DNA of 18,962 nucleotides from Leucobacter sp. GTDB lineage: Bacteria > Actinomycetota > Actinomycetes > Actinomycetales > Microbacteriaceae. The translations under genes and the position numbers were made by a program. Of the stretch, positions 1-7,665 are shown in pieces. A model generated the notes under the pieces. That model was not told the DNA's origin and ran no database searches. It worked only from the letters and a program-made list of their open reading frames with translations. How positions within the stretch are numbered: position 1 is the first letter of the stretch; each line of letters begins with the position of its first letter. The stretch covers positions 1-18,962 of the forward strand of contig JAGNOB010000004.1 in assembly GCA_017990305.1 (NCBI GenBank). Reading direction: 5' to 3'.

Positions 1-25
1 AGTTTCGCAGCGTGGAGGTGGGTAA

Positions 26-1516
26 TCAGCCGTTTCGGAGCACGCTGGCGAGCAGCATGTGCACGGACAGCACCTCGCTGGGATCCGCGAGGGGGATCCC
101 GAGATCCTCAGCTCGCCTGATTCTCGCCTGCAACGTGTTTCGGTGCACCCCGAGAATCTCCGCCGCGCGCGACACTGAGCCACGCGCCGACAGGAACGTC
201 ACAACGGCCTCGATGATCTCACCCGCAGCCGCGTCCGCCATGAGCGTGGGAAACATCCGCGAAACCAACTTGTCGGCGAGTTCCGCGGGGACGAGCCGGT
301 CGAGCAGGCGCGAGGGTACCTCTGCGAATTCGATGACGTTGTTCCCCCGCGCGTTCGCTTGCCCGGCCATTCGCGCCGCGAGCCACGCTTCGCGCACGCT
401 CTCGAGCAGCTCCGTCGGGCTGGTCCGCTGCTCTGCGACACCTACCCCAGCGCCCAGTGGGCCGATTTCGCCGAACCCAGCGCGCACATCGCTCACGGTC
501 GTATCTCGGGCCCGCTTTCCCGCCGTCGGCACGAATGCGAGCCAGCCGTCGGCGATAGCCGTCAGAGGCACCTCGGGGTAGAAACGCTGCCAGATGTGGT
601 GCACGGCGGCGCCTACGCTGGCAGGCTCAGCCGCGAGAATGCAGACGGTACGGTAGCGCTCCCCCAGCGTGTGAGCGCCGCGCAGCGCGGCTTCCCGGCT
701 GGGGGCGTCCAGCAGACCGAGTTCTGCCGACCCGATCAGGGAGGCAATCGACATGGCAGGCAACGAGTCAAGAATCGAGTTCAGTCGCGACTCGACCAAC
801 AGCGAACGAAAGATCGGCACTGCGGCACGCAACGCCTGTTCAGCGTACTCTCGCGTGCGACGACCCGTTCCGACAAGGATGAGCTCAGCAGACGTCACGC
901 CCTGGGGAATCTCGACGATGATTGGATCACCGTCGCCGGCGTCGCCCGTGAACGTGTGAGCGCTGCGTACGGGCTCCACGTAGTCCAGTGTCACTGTCCC
1001 TGACACCCGGATTTGTACTTGGGCGCCGCCGAACTCACGCGAGATCAGTGCAGCCAGTGCTGTCGGTGTCGCAGCATGCGTGATTTCATCGACAAACGCC
1101 TGCACACGCGCCATCACACCCGCACGCGCAATGCCAAGCTGAATGGCAAGATCAATGCTCAGCTGCGTCACATCACGACGTGTCGTGAGCAGGGCGACGT
1201 TCAGCCGACGGGCCAGCTCCACGGTGGCCTCGTTCACTGCTTGTTCCGGCGCGAGCACCGCGCAAGCTCGCCGCTCCCAGGCGTAGCGCAGTGCGGCGGA
1301 AACCATCCAGCCACCGGCAGAGACGTGGTTGCTGAGCATCACGATCGTGTCGGGAGCGACCTCGGTAATCTCCTCGATGTCGCTGATCAGCGCGAGGTCT
1401 TGAACCAGTGTCGGCTCCGCAGGATGAAACCGAGCGGTGAGGTCTTGGGCGAGTTTTGACTCGGTCAGATCCTGCAGTTCGACAGCGTAGCTCCCGCGGG
1501 CGGGCGGTCCAATCAT
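26..1516 (-). CDS. PucR/CdaR-type helix-turn-helix transcriptional regulator
   Basis: A 496-residue cytoplasmic regulator. The clearest part is the C-terminal PucR-type helix-turn-helix at about residues 444-472, with the run SRAAEILGVHRNTLQARI. This matches the family pattern in which the DNA-binding domain closes the protein. The N-terminal 150 residues resemble a PucR-type sensory domain, and the middle is a long regulatory region without a catalytic motif that I recognise. The length is usual for the family. Its ATG overlaps the TGA of the DUF917 gene by 4 bases, so it is the last gene of the minus-strand operon and is probably translated by coupling. PucR regulators commonly control purine, hydantoin or amino-acid catabolic genes beside them, so control of this operon is a reasonable inference. 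The effector cannot be read from the sequence. Confidence 0.9.
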   Translation of the reverse strand: MIGPPARGSYAVELQDLTESKLAQDLTARFHPAEPTLVQDLALISDIEEITEVAPDTIVMLSNHVSAGGWMVSAALRYAWERRACAVLAPEQAVNEATVELARRLNVALLTTRRDVTQLSIDLAIQLGIARAGVMARVQAFVDEITHAATPTALAALISREFGGAQVQIRVSGTVTLDYVEPVRSAHTFTGDAGDGDPIIVEIPQGVTSAELILVGTGRRTREYAEQALRAAVPIFRSLLVESRLNSILDSLPAMSIASLIGSAELGLLDAPSREAALRGAHTLGERYRTVCILAAEPASVGAAVHHIWQRFYPEVPLTAIADGWLAFVPTAGKRARDTTVSDVRAGFGEIGPLGAGVGVAEQRTSPTELLESVREAWLAARMAGQANARGNNVIEFAEVPSRLLDRLVPAELADKLVSRMFPTLMADAAAGEIIEAVVTFLSARGSVSRAAEILGVHRNTLQARIRRAEDLGIPLADPSEVLSVHMLLASVLRNG

Positions 1517-2583
1517 TGCTGTACTCCCAGCGCGCTAAAGGCTCCCGGGCCAGCGAGCCGCAACCCGGCTTCCGTGTACCAAGCGGCGTCAGCCGACATG
1601 ACGAGGATATCGATCGTGTTCCCCACCCATAGGTCCTCCAGCGTCGCAGGGTTGCCCTCGTGTGCGTCGAGGATCGTGATGATGTCGGGCACGGCCGCTC
1701 GAACGACACCGTCGACCATGAGCAGCAGCACCTCATCCTGAATCTCCAATTGCACGATGCGCCCGTTGGGCTCACCGATCAGCGTGACGCTCGAGGGCCT
1801 CGCTGTCTGGCCGGGGTGTGTTGCGCTTGCAAGCCAGCCCACGTTACTGACCCTTGCCCGAATGCGTAGCTTCAGGCCGCCCATGCGTTCGAGTGCCTCA
1901 TACTTTTCGCGAATCGAGGTGTCGGCATCAAGAATCTCACCGATGTTCAAGAGCCGCGTCGTGCTGCCCTGAACGCCGGTTGCTGCGAGCACCGCAGCGG
2001 TCATTGGGTAGCTCGCTGTCGCAGCCCAGCCGCCGTAGACGCCCGCGAGCGCACGCAGCAACCGGTCGACCCGCACCGGGTCCTCGACCTGCACCATCGC
2101 TGATTCACCGGTGGCACCTGTCGCGGCAACGGGACCGGCCGGGAGCCCTGCAACGGCAAACACGCTCTGACTCACGAGCGGAAACACACGCCCCATCGGG
2201 TCGGCATCGACAAGGGGAACCCCGGCCTGAAGGGCGACCAGCGGCGCCACCATGCCGTTCAATCCGCCCGCCGCAAGGGGCATGACGCCAACGACGGGCT
2301 GTTCGAGCTCCTTCTCAATCAGCGCGATGCAGCGCAGGAATTCGTCACCGACCGGGCGCAGTTCAGCTGGGGGCAGGCCGTTGCTGACGAACCCGACAGC
2401 AACGACGAGCCCCTCGGGTTCGAGCTCCCCCGGCTCGCACAGCACCGGTCGGTCATCAGTCTCCCGAAACAGCGCGAGCACTTTGGCCGCCTGTTCCCCG
2501 GCCCAATCAGGGTCGATCATGCACGCAGCGAACACCGACCCCGTGTAGAGGTGGCGAATGTGTGCCTCGTTGAGTCGGATCAT
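1513..2583 (-). CDS. DUF917 domain-containing protein
   Basis: A 356-residue protein that I assign to the DUF917 family by its central section: GGLNG at residues 106-110, then LVDADPMGRVFP at 124-135, followed by an AGLPAGP segment. Members of this family are often encoded next to hydantoinase/oxoprolinase-like proteins, as here. The biochemical activity of the family is not established. The glycine-rich stretch that usually opens DUF917 proteins is not evident in the first 30 residues, so the N-terminal part is divergent. The gene overlaps its upstream neighbour (HyuA-like) and its downstream neighbour (PucR) by 4 bases each, which implies coupled translation and matched amounts. No signal peptide or membrane segment is visible, so it is expected in the cytoplasm. 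Confidence 0.85.
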   Translation of the reverse strand: MIRLNEAHIRHLYTGSVFAACMIDPDWAGEQAAKVLALFRETDDRPVLCEPGELEPEGLVVAVGFVSNGLPPAELRPVGDEFLRCIALIEKELEQPVVGVMPLAAGGLNGMVAPLVALQAGVPLVDADPMGRVFPLVSQSVFAVAGLPAGPVAATGATGESAMVQVEDPVRVDRLLRALAGVYGGWAATASYPMTAAVLAATGVQGSTTRLLNIGEILDADTSIREKYEALERMGGLKLRIRARVSNVGWLASATHPGQTARPSSVTLIGEPNGRIVQLEIQDEVLLLMVDGVVRAAVPDIITILDAHEGNPATLEDLWVGNTIDILVMSADAAWYTEAGLRLAGPGAFSALGVQQ

Positions 2584-3878
2584 CCGCTGGTCTCCTCAAA
2601 GATCTCCCGAGGGCTCGGGCCCGCGGCGCCCCGCACCCGCACGGTCACAACGTTTGGGTTCTGGTAGGAGGCGCCGACCACGCGACAATCGAGGATGCGA
2701 ACCTGGGAGGGTGGGGAGCCGTACGAGACCAGCCTGGCACGAACCTTCGCCTCCGCGTTTCCAAGTGCCTGCTCTTTCTCGGGAGCGTTGTTGATCTGCA
2801 CGGCCTGCTCGAACCACTCGACGAGCTGCGAACATGCCGCCCCAAGCGCACCGGCGTCAAGCTGGACCCGTTCGCATTCGTCAGTCGCGGCGAGCTCAAC
2901 AAGCCCAGCGGCGGAAACGTTGACCTCTAGGGGCTCGCCCATCCAGTCCCCCACCGATCCGTCGTCGAGCGTGACCAGGTGGACAGTTCGGGTCGCGATG
3001 AGCTCGCCGGCACTGTCTCTCGAGCGCGACACGACGGTGGGGGCTCCGGCAGTCACCTCGCCAAAGCTCACGCTGCCCGGCCGCCGCATCACAATCCTGC
3101 CGTCATCGATTCCAGCGACGGCTGCGACGCCAACGAACTCGGTAGCCGGCCCGGAGAACAGCGAGTGCACGGGCTTCAGTGACAGTGACGCCAATGGGGC
3201 GGCACCCCCGTCGTTGGTCATCACGAACAGACGTGCACTCGGAATGTGGGCGGCGGCGACGGTCGCGAGGCTCGTCGCGATCCCCTCGGCGTATGCCAGG
3301 TGTGAGCTGTTGAGCACTCCCGTGCGCTCCCGAACAGAGAACGAGGTGTTGTGAAAGGAATGCGATTGCACGACGCTTGCGGGAGCGGCCTCGTCGAGCA
3401 GGATCCGGCTCGCTTCGATCTCGTGTGCAGCGTTCACCGAGGCGCCAACGCTCGTCACGACGTACCGCCCGCCCGACGGCTGCCCTTGGAGACGTGACCG
3501 TAGCGCGGCAGCTTCAAACGTTGCGAGCACCTCGCCGGCGTTCGAGTGCCCGCCCGTGACATGCACGGTCTGCTTGGCACGCTGAGCGACGCTCACGCCC
3601 GAGTAGGCGTGAGCGTCGTCCATTGGCGCTCGTGGAGCGATGCGCACAACCGTCACAGGCTCTCCCTGATCCGGGGTAAAAAGCTGGCTGACTTCGAACG
3701 TGACGGTCACCGTGGGGCGGTCCTCAAGATCGACGGCCAGTCGTGCGAGCAGTCGTCCCAGCGCTGCCTCCAAGCCGCCCGGTCGATCGACTCCCTCGCT
3801 GTGGTGTTCCCGAACCTCATCCCGTATAAGACGCACACCAGTCACACGATCCGGTGTTACCCGTACGCCGATCCGCAT
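2580..3878 (-). CDS. Degenerate hydantoinase/oxoprolinase (HyuA)-like protein
   Basis: A 432-residue protein using the ATG at 3878. An in-frame ATG lies at 3893, but only the inner one has a good ribosome site (AAAGGAAGCAC just upstream). Residues 218-248 (FVMTNDGG, then SLFSGPATEF) align by eye with the same part of the intact HyuA at 9358-11409 (HIMQSSGG, then TLLSGPVGG). However, the two phosphate-binding DxGGT motifs of that family are absent. The N-terminus reads IGVRVTPDRVTG, and the second site reads VMRRPGSVSFGEV at about 263-275. The protein is therefore unlikely to hydrolyse ATP in the usual way. It may form a complex with the DUF917 product, whose gene overlaps its stop codon by 4 bases. 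It is a short paralogue (about 430 against 680 residues) with an intact frame, so it looks maintained rather than decaying. Confidence 0.75.
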   Translation of the reverse strand: MRIGVRVTPDRVTGVRLIRDEVREHHSEGVDRPGGLEAALGRLLARLAVDLEDRPTVTVTFEVSQLFTPDQGEPVTVVRIAPRAPMDDAHAYSGVSVAQRAKQTVHVTGGHSNAGEVLATFEAAALRSRLQGQPSGGRYVVTSVGASVNAAHEIEASRILLDEAAPASVVQSHSFHNTSFSVRERTGVLNSSHLAYAEGIATSLATVAAAHIPSARLFVMTNDGGAAPLASLSLKPVHSLFSGPATEFVGVAAVAGIDDGRIVMRRPGSVSFGEVTAGAPTVVSRSRDSAGELIATRTVHLVTLDDGSVGDWMGEPLEVNVSAAGLVELAATDECERVQLDAGALGAACSQLVEWFEQAVQINNAPEKEQALGNAEAKVRARLVSYGSPPSQVRILDCRVVGASYQNPNVVTVRVRGAAGPSPREIFEETSG

Positions 3879-3956
3879 GTGCTTCCTTTGCATGCTTGAA
3901 CACTACTCGTACGTCCCTATCGAGGCCGGGCGGCAGAGCACTCGGCCGCGACGCTG

Positions 3957-4946
3957 CTAGCGTTTCCGCAGGCGTTGGACGATCAGGCTGTCAGCGGCCA
4001 CCGCGATCAGGATCAGCGCACCGGTCACGACCTGCTGGTAGGTGGTGTCCCATCCCATGAGGTTGAAGCCGTTCGCAATCACGGTGAGAATGAGCACGCC
4101 CACTGCGGTACGCCAGACAGCGCCGGAGCCGCCCATGATGCTGGTTCCTCCGATGACGACCGCCGCGATAGCGGTGAGTTCGAGCCCGGTGGCCATCGCT
4201 GGCTGCGCGGATCCAGCACGAGAGGCGAGGACCATGCCAGCGGCGGAGCTGCAGAGGCCGCTGATCGCGAACACTGAAATGTGGATCAGTTCCGTGCGCA
4301 CCCCACTCAGCCTGGCGGCCTCGGGGTTGCCTCCCACGGCATAGATCCGGCGGCCGTAGGTCGTGCCCCAGAGTACAAGCCCGAAGACTACCAGCCCGAC
4401 GACGAGCAGCAGCGTCGCCGCCGATACCCCGCCAAACACCGATCGCGTCCACACCCGGAACCCCTCGAGCTGGTCGCCGAGCGGGGCCACGATGGCGCCC
4501 GCGGTGAGCACGACTGCAAGTCCCCTGTAAATGATGCTCATCGCAAGAGAGCCGATGAACGAGTGCACCTTGGTTGCGACGATGAGCGTGCCTGTCAGCG
4601 CGCCGAGGGCGGCGCCAACGCCGAGGGCAAGGACAAACCCGAGGCCGACGCCGAACGCCTGCGTGAGGTACACGCCAATAATCGCGGAGAGTGCAAGGTT
4701 TGCGCTTGCCGAAAGGTCAAAGACCCCGCTCGTAATACACAGCGTCGCCCCGATCGCGATGAGCCCGATCACCACTGCCTGATCGAGCAGGTTTACGAGG
4801 TTCTGCGACGAGAGAAACGTGTCAGTTGAGAAGGAAAGAAAGATCACCAGCACCAGGAGCCCGATGAGCACTCCATAGTCCTTCAGGTCAATCTTGAATC
4901 GACGTCGCGCGGCTGCGGGTTCGACCGCAATAGTCTCGGTTTTCAT
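3957..4946 (-). CDS. ABC transporter permease, RbsC-like (BPD_transp_2 family)
   Basis: A 329-residue integral membrane protein with many hydrophobic spans between about residues 25 and 325, and a basic, hydrophilic N-terminus of some 20 residues. The cytoplasmic coupling loop GGNPEAARLSG at 205-215 is typical of RbsC/XylH/AraH-type permeases, as is GVFDLS at 74-79. Length is normal. It follows the ATPase gene by 14 bases, with AGGAGA upstream of the ATG, and completes an importer with the two preceding genes. One permease gene is present, so the channel is probably a homodimer. The family mainly imports sugars and other small polar compounds; the setting here suggests a cyclic amide or proline-type compound instead, which is inference. 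Confidence 0.92.
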   Translation of the reverse strand: MKTETIAVEPAAARRRFKIDLKDYGVLIGLLVLVIFLSFSTDTFLSSQNLVNLLDQAVVIGLIAIGATLCITSGVFDLSASANLALSAIIGVYLTQAFGVGLGFVLALGVGAALGALTGTLIVATKVHSFIGSLAMSIIYRGLAVVLTAGAIVAPLGDQLEGFRVWTRSVFGGVSAATLLLVVGLVVFGLVLWGTTYGRRIYAVGGNPEAARLSGVRTELIHISVFAISGLCSSAAGMVLASRAGSAQPAMATGLELTAIAAVVIGGTSIMGGSGAVWRTAVGVLILTVIANGFNLMGWDTTYQQVVTGALILIAVAADSLIVQRLRKR

Positions 4947-4960
4947 TGTTGTTGCTTCTC

Positions 4961-6484
4961 CTAGAGGAAGGCGGTGGCCATGATGGTGTCGGGCGAGACC
5001 GAGCGGTCGTACTCCGCGACAATGCGGCCCTGGCGCATCACGGCTAGTCGGTGGGAAATCGAAAGCACTTCTTCGAGTTCGGAGCTCGCAACAACGACGG
5101 CGGTGCCGCGCTCTGCGAGCTCGATGATGAGGTTATGGATGTTCGCTTTTGCGGCGATATCGACGCCCCGAGTTGGTTCGTCGATCAGAAACACCTCGGG
5201 AGGGTTGATGAGCCACTTCGCAAAGAGCGCTTTCTGCTGGTTGCCCCCAGACAGCGCCCCGACTGACACGCGCCGCACCTTGCCGCGGATGTCGACACGA
5301 GCGGCAACGTGATCCACAACGCTTCGCTCGACTCCCTGCTGAACGAAGCCGGCGATCTGGCGTGACTGCAGCGACGGCAGCGCGATGTTCTCGGCGGCCG
5401 ATCGCCCAAGGACGAGCCCCTGGTCCTTTCGGGATTCAGGCACGAGTGCGACCCCACTGCGGATCGCGTGCCTGATGGAGTTCTTGCGAACTCGGCGGCC
5501 GTTCACGTGCACCTCTCCCGAGGTGACTCGATCACTCCCAAACACGGCGTTCAACGTTTCGCTGCGGCCACTCCCCATCAGGCCGACAAGCCCGAGAATC
5601 TCACCCCGGCGCACGTTCAACGTGATGTCCGAAATCGCTGAGGTGGTGAGCTTGTCAGCGCTCAACACCACCGGCGCCCCTTCCGCAACGGGCCGTGGCG
5701 AGCGAGCGAGGGCTTCCACCTGCCGCCCCACCATGAGCTGCACAAGGCTGTCTGAGTCGTGACCGTGTGCTGACTCAGTGACGATCTGATCGCCGTCACG
5801 AAGCACCGTGATGCGATCAGCGATTCCCAGAATCTCCTCGAGAAAGTGAGAGACGATCACGATCGTCGTGCCGCCTGCCGCAAGCCGGCGGATAACGGCG
5901 AGAAGGTTTTCGGTGTCCGCTTCTCCCAGCGCGGCAGTTGGCTCGTCAAAGCAGATCACCTTCGAGCCACGCGCGATCGCTTTGAGGATCTCGACCTGCT
6001 GCGCCTGCCCGAGTGGCAGACTCGCCACCTTCGCGTCTGGGTCTAAGTCGAAGCCGCTTTCTGCGATCAGTCTGGCGAGGTGTGCTCGGTCTTTGGCCTG
6101 TCGGACGAGCCCATAAGAGTTTGTCCACCTTCCCAAGAAGACGTTCTCCACAACTGAGCGAGCCGGCACCAGCGCCAGCTCCTGCGAGATCAGCGAAATA
6201 CCGTGGTCGATGGCCGAGCGAGGGTTGCCGAGCTTCGTCGGGATCCCGTCGAACAGCACCGTTCCGGAGTCGGCAGAGATCGCGCCTCCCAGGATCTTCA
6301 GCAGAGTCGACTTGCCTGCCCCGTTTTCGCCGAGCAATCCGTGAATCTCTCCCGGATCGACAGTGAGTGACACGTCGCGCAGCACTGACGTTCCGCCATA
6401 GCTTTTTCCGACGGCGTCGAGTGTGATGTGTGGCGCTTTGGACTCAGCGTGAGGATGCGTCTGCATCGTCTGGGCGTTGTTCAT
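4961..6484 (-). CDS. ABC transporter ATP-binding protein, RbsA/MglA-like, two ATPase domains
   Basis: A 507-residue fused double ATPase that drives the importer. The first domain has Walker A GENGAGKST (52-60), Q-loop Q101, an atypical signature LPLGQ (156-160), Walker B VICFDEP (176-182) and switch H213. The second domain has the degenerate Walker A GLMGSGRSET (301-310), a standard signature LSGGNQQ (411-417) and Walker B VFLIDEP (431-437). A weak second Walker A lacking the lysine is normal for RbsA-type proteins, so only the first site is expected to be fully active. The ATG at 6484 has GGAGG nine bases upstream. The gene is separated from the binding-protein gene by 88 bases that contain a strong hairpin. 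Confidence 0.94.
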   Translation of the reverse strand: MNNAQTMQTHPHAESKAPHITLDAVGKSYGGTSVLRDVSLTVDPGEIHGLLGENGAGKSTLLKILGGAISADSGTVLFDGIPTKLGNPRSAIDHGISLISQELALVPARSVVENVFLGRWTNSYGLVRQAKDRAHLARLIAESGFDLDPDAKVASLPLGQAQQVEILKAIARGSKVICFDEPTAALGEADTENLLAVIRRLAAGGTTIVIVSHFLEEILGIADRITVLRDGDQIVTESAHGHDSDSLVQLMVGRQVEALARSPRPVAEGAPVVLSADKLTTSAISDITLNVRRGEILGLVGLMGSGRSETLNAVFGSDRVTSGEVHVNGRRVRKNSIRHAIRSGVALVPESRKDQGLVLGRSAAENIALPSLQSRQIAGFVQQGVERSVVDHVAARVDIRGKVRRVSVGALSGGNQQKALFAKWLINPPEVFLIDEPTRGVDIAAKANIHNLIIELAERGTAVVVASSELEEVLSISHRLAVMRQGRIVAEYDRSVSPDTIMATAFL

Positions 6485-6537
6485 TGCCGTCCACCTCCGT
6501 AACTGTGTTCTGTGTTCGTGTGATGCGCAGGAGTGAA

Positions 6538-6566
6538 CTGAGGTGGGCGGGCACCGCCCACCTCAG
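6538..6566 (-). terminator. Hairpin after the binding-protein gene (mRNA stabiliser or partial terminator)
   Basis: A perfect inverted repeat with 13-bp arms (6538-6550 and 6554-6566) and a 3-base loop. It begins 6 bases past the stop codon of the binding-protein gene. On the minus strand the following bases (CAGTTCACTCC) lack a proper T-tract, so it is not a textbook intrinsic terminator. Such stems between binding-protein and ATPase genes are known to protect the upstream mRNA or partly stop transcription, giving excess binding protein over the membrane parts. That role is inferred from position. Confidence 0.7.
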
Positions 6567-6572
6567 CGTGAA

Positions 6573-7583
6573 TTACTCTTCGTATCCCGAAGCGAAATCT
6601 GCCTCGTTCAAGACGTCGGTCGTCCCGAGCCCACCGTTCGGGGCGAGCGAGGCCTGGTCGATCGCGGTCTCAACGTCCTCACCCTTCGCGTGCTTCAGAC
6701 CGAGGTCAGCCGCAATGCGACCGTTACCGACGACGTCGAGGGCCCAGATCGCAAACCATTCCCCACTGCGCACCTTCTCGACAGCCGACTGCGGGCTCCC
6801 GTTTCCAATGAACTTCACCTTCGAGTCCGGCCCAGCGACGAGTGCCGCGCCGGCGATTGCCTGGGTCGAACCGATCACGACGTCGACGTCCGGGTTCGCC
6901 TGGGTGATGTCCTGGAACGCGGCGCGGCCCTCGTCCTGGGAGTATCCACCAGTCACGGTTGGCAACGTGGTGATGCTCTTGTCAGCCTGGAGGGTGTCGA
7001 GCACAGCCTTGGTGCGCGCGTTATCGAGGGGCAACGCGGGGTTCCCTTCCATATACGCCACCTTGCAGCCGTCACCCGCGTCAGCGCAGGCTTGCTTGCC
7101 GAGCTCGGCAAGCGCGGTGCCGTTACCCACTGGCGGATCGACGATGCTGATGGCGCCCTCGATCTGCGGCTCAGCGGTATCCATCTCCGGGCCGACAGGG
7201 GTGAATTCCACGACCACGGTGATGCCTGCGTCGACCGCCTTCTTCAACGGCTCCTGCACGGCAAGGTTGTCGTTTGCCTGGATGATGATCACGTCATAGC
7301 GCTTCGAGGTGATCGAATCGTTGATCTGCTGCGCCTGCAGCTGTCCGTCGAACTGTCCGTCGACGAAGGTGGCTTTCGCTCCTGCCTCGGCCGCGGTCTC
7401 TTCGACACCCTTGTAGACCGCCTGCGCGAACGAGTTCGCTGCAGCGAACCCGAAGAAGCCGATCTCAAGCGCCTCGTCACCCGAGCCTCCGGCGTCGCCG
7501 ACAGTTGCGGGGGCTGAGCAGCCAACGAGCGACACTGCTCCGATGAGCCCGGCCGCGAGGCCAAGCATAATTCTCTTCTTCAT
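6573..7583 (-). CDS. ABC transporter substrate-binding lipoprotein, RbsB-like (Peripla_BP_4)
   Basis: A 336-residue solute-binding protein. I chose the ATG at 7583 because it gives a standard lipoprotein signal (MKKRI, a hydrophobic stretch, then lipobox LVGC with C22) and has GGAAGGAAA just upstream. The same frame is open to 7790, but that part overlaps hyuB in reverse composition and has no signal character. After a short flexible linker, the mature protein begins a type-1 periplasmic-binding fold (LEIGFFGFAAANSFAQAVYKG), with the usual sugar-binding-type layout through to a C-terminal segment. It should be anchored outside the membrane, delivering ligand to the importer encoded downstream. 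The ligand cannot be read from sequence; neighbours suggest a lactam, hydantoin or hydroxyproline derivative. Confidence 0.92.
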   Translation of the reverse strand: MKKRIMLGLAAGLIGAVSLVGCSAPATVGDAGGSGDEALEIGFFGFAAANSFAQAVYKGVEETAAEAGAKATFVDGQFDGQLQAQQINDSITSKRYDVIIIQANDNLAVQEPLKKAVDAGITVVVEFTPVGPEMDTAEPQIEGAISIVDPPVGNGTALAELGKQACADAGDGCKVAYMEGNPALPLDNARTKAVLDTLQADKSITTLPTVTGGYSQDEGRAAFQDITQANPDVDVVIGSTQAIAGAALVAGPDSKVKFIGNGSPQSAVEKVRSGEWFAIWALDVVGNGRIAADLGLKHAKGEDVETAIDQASLAPNGGLGTTDVLNEADFASGYEE

Positions 7584-7665
7584 GTGTGTTTCCTTCCAAA
7601 GTGGGAACCTGTTGTGGGGGCGGTTGAGGCACCTGTGCCGGGACCACCCCACGTCTGGGGAACGG

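Noticed and set aside
1..25. Sequence left of the PucR gene
   Set aside because: Too short to hold a gene or a clear terminator; nothing could be supported.
3924..3947. Short inverted repeat GGCCG/CGGCC between the permease and the HyuA-like gene
   Set aside because: Only five base pairs with a 14-base loop in GC-rich DNA; expected by chance and without a T-tract.
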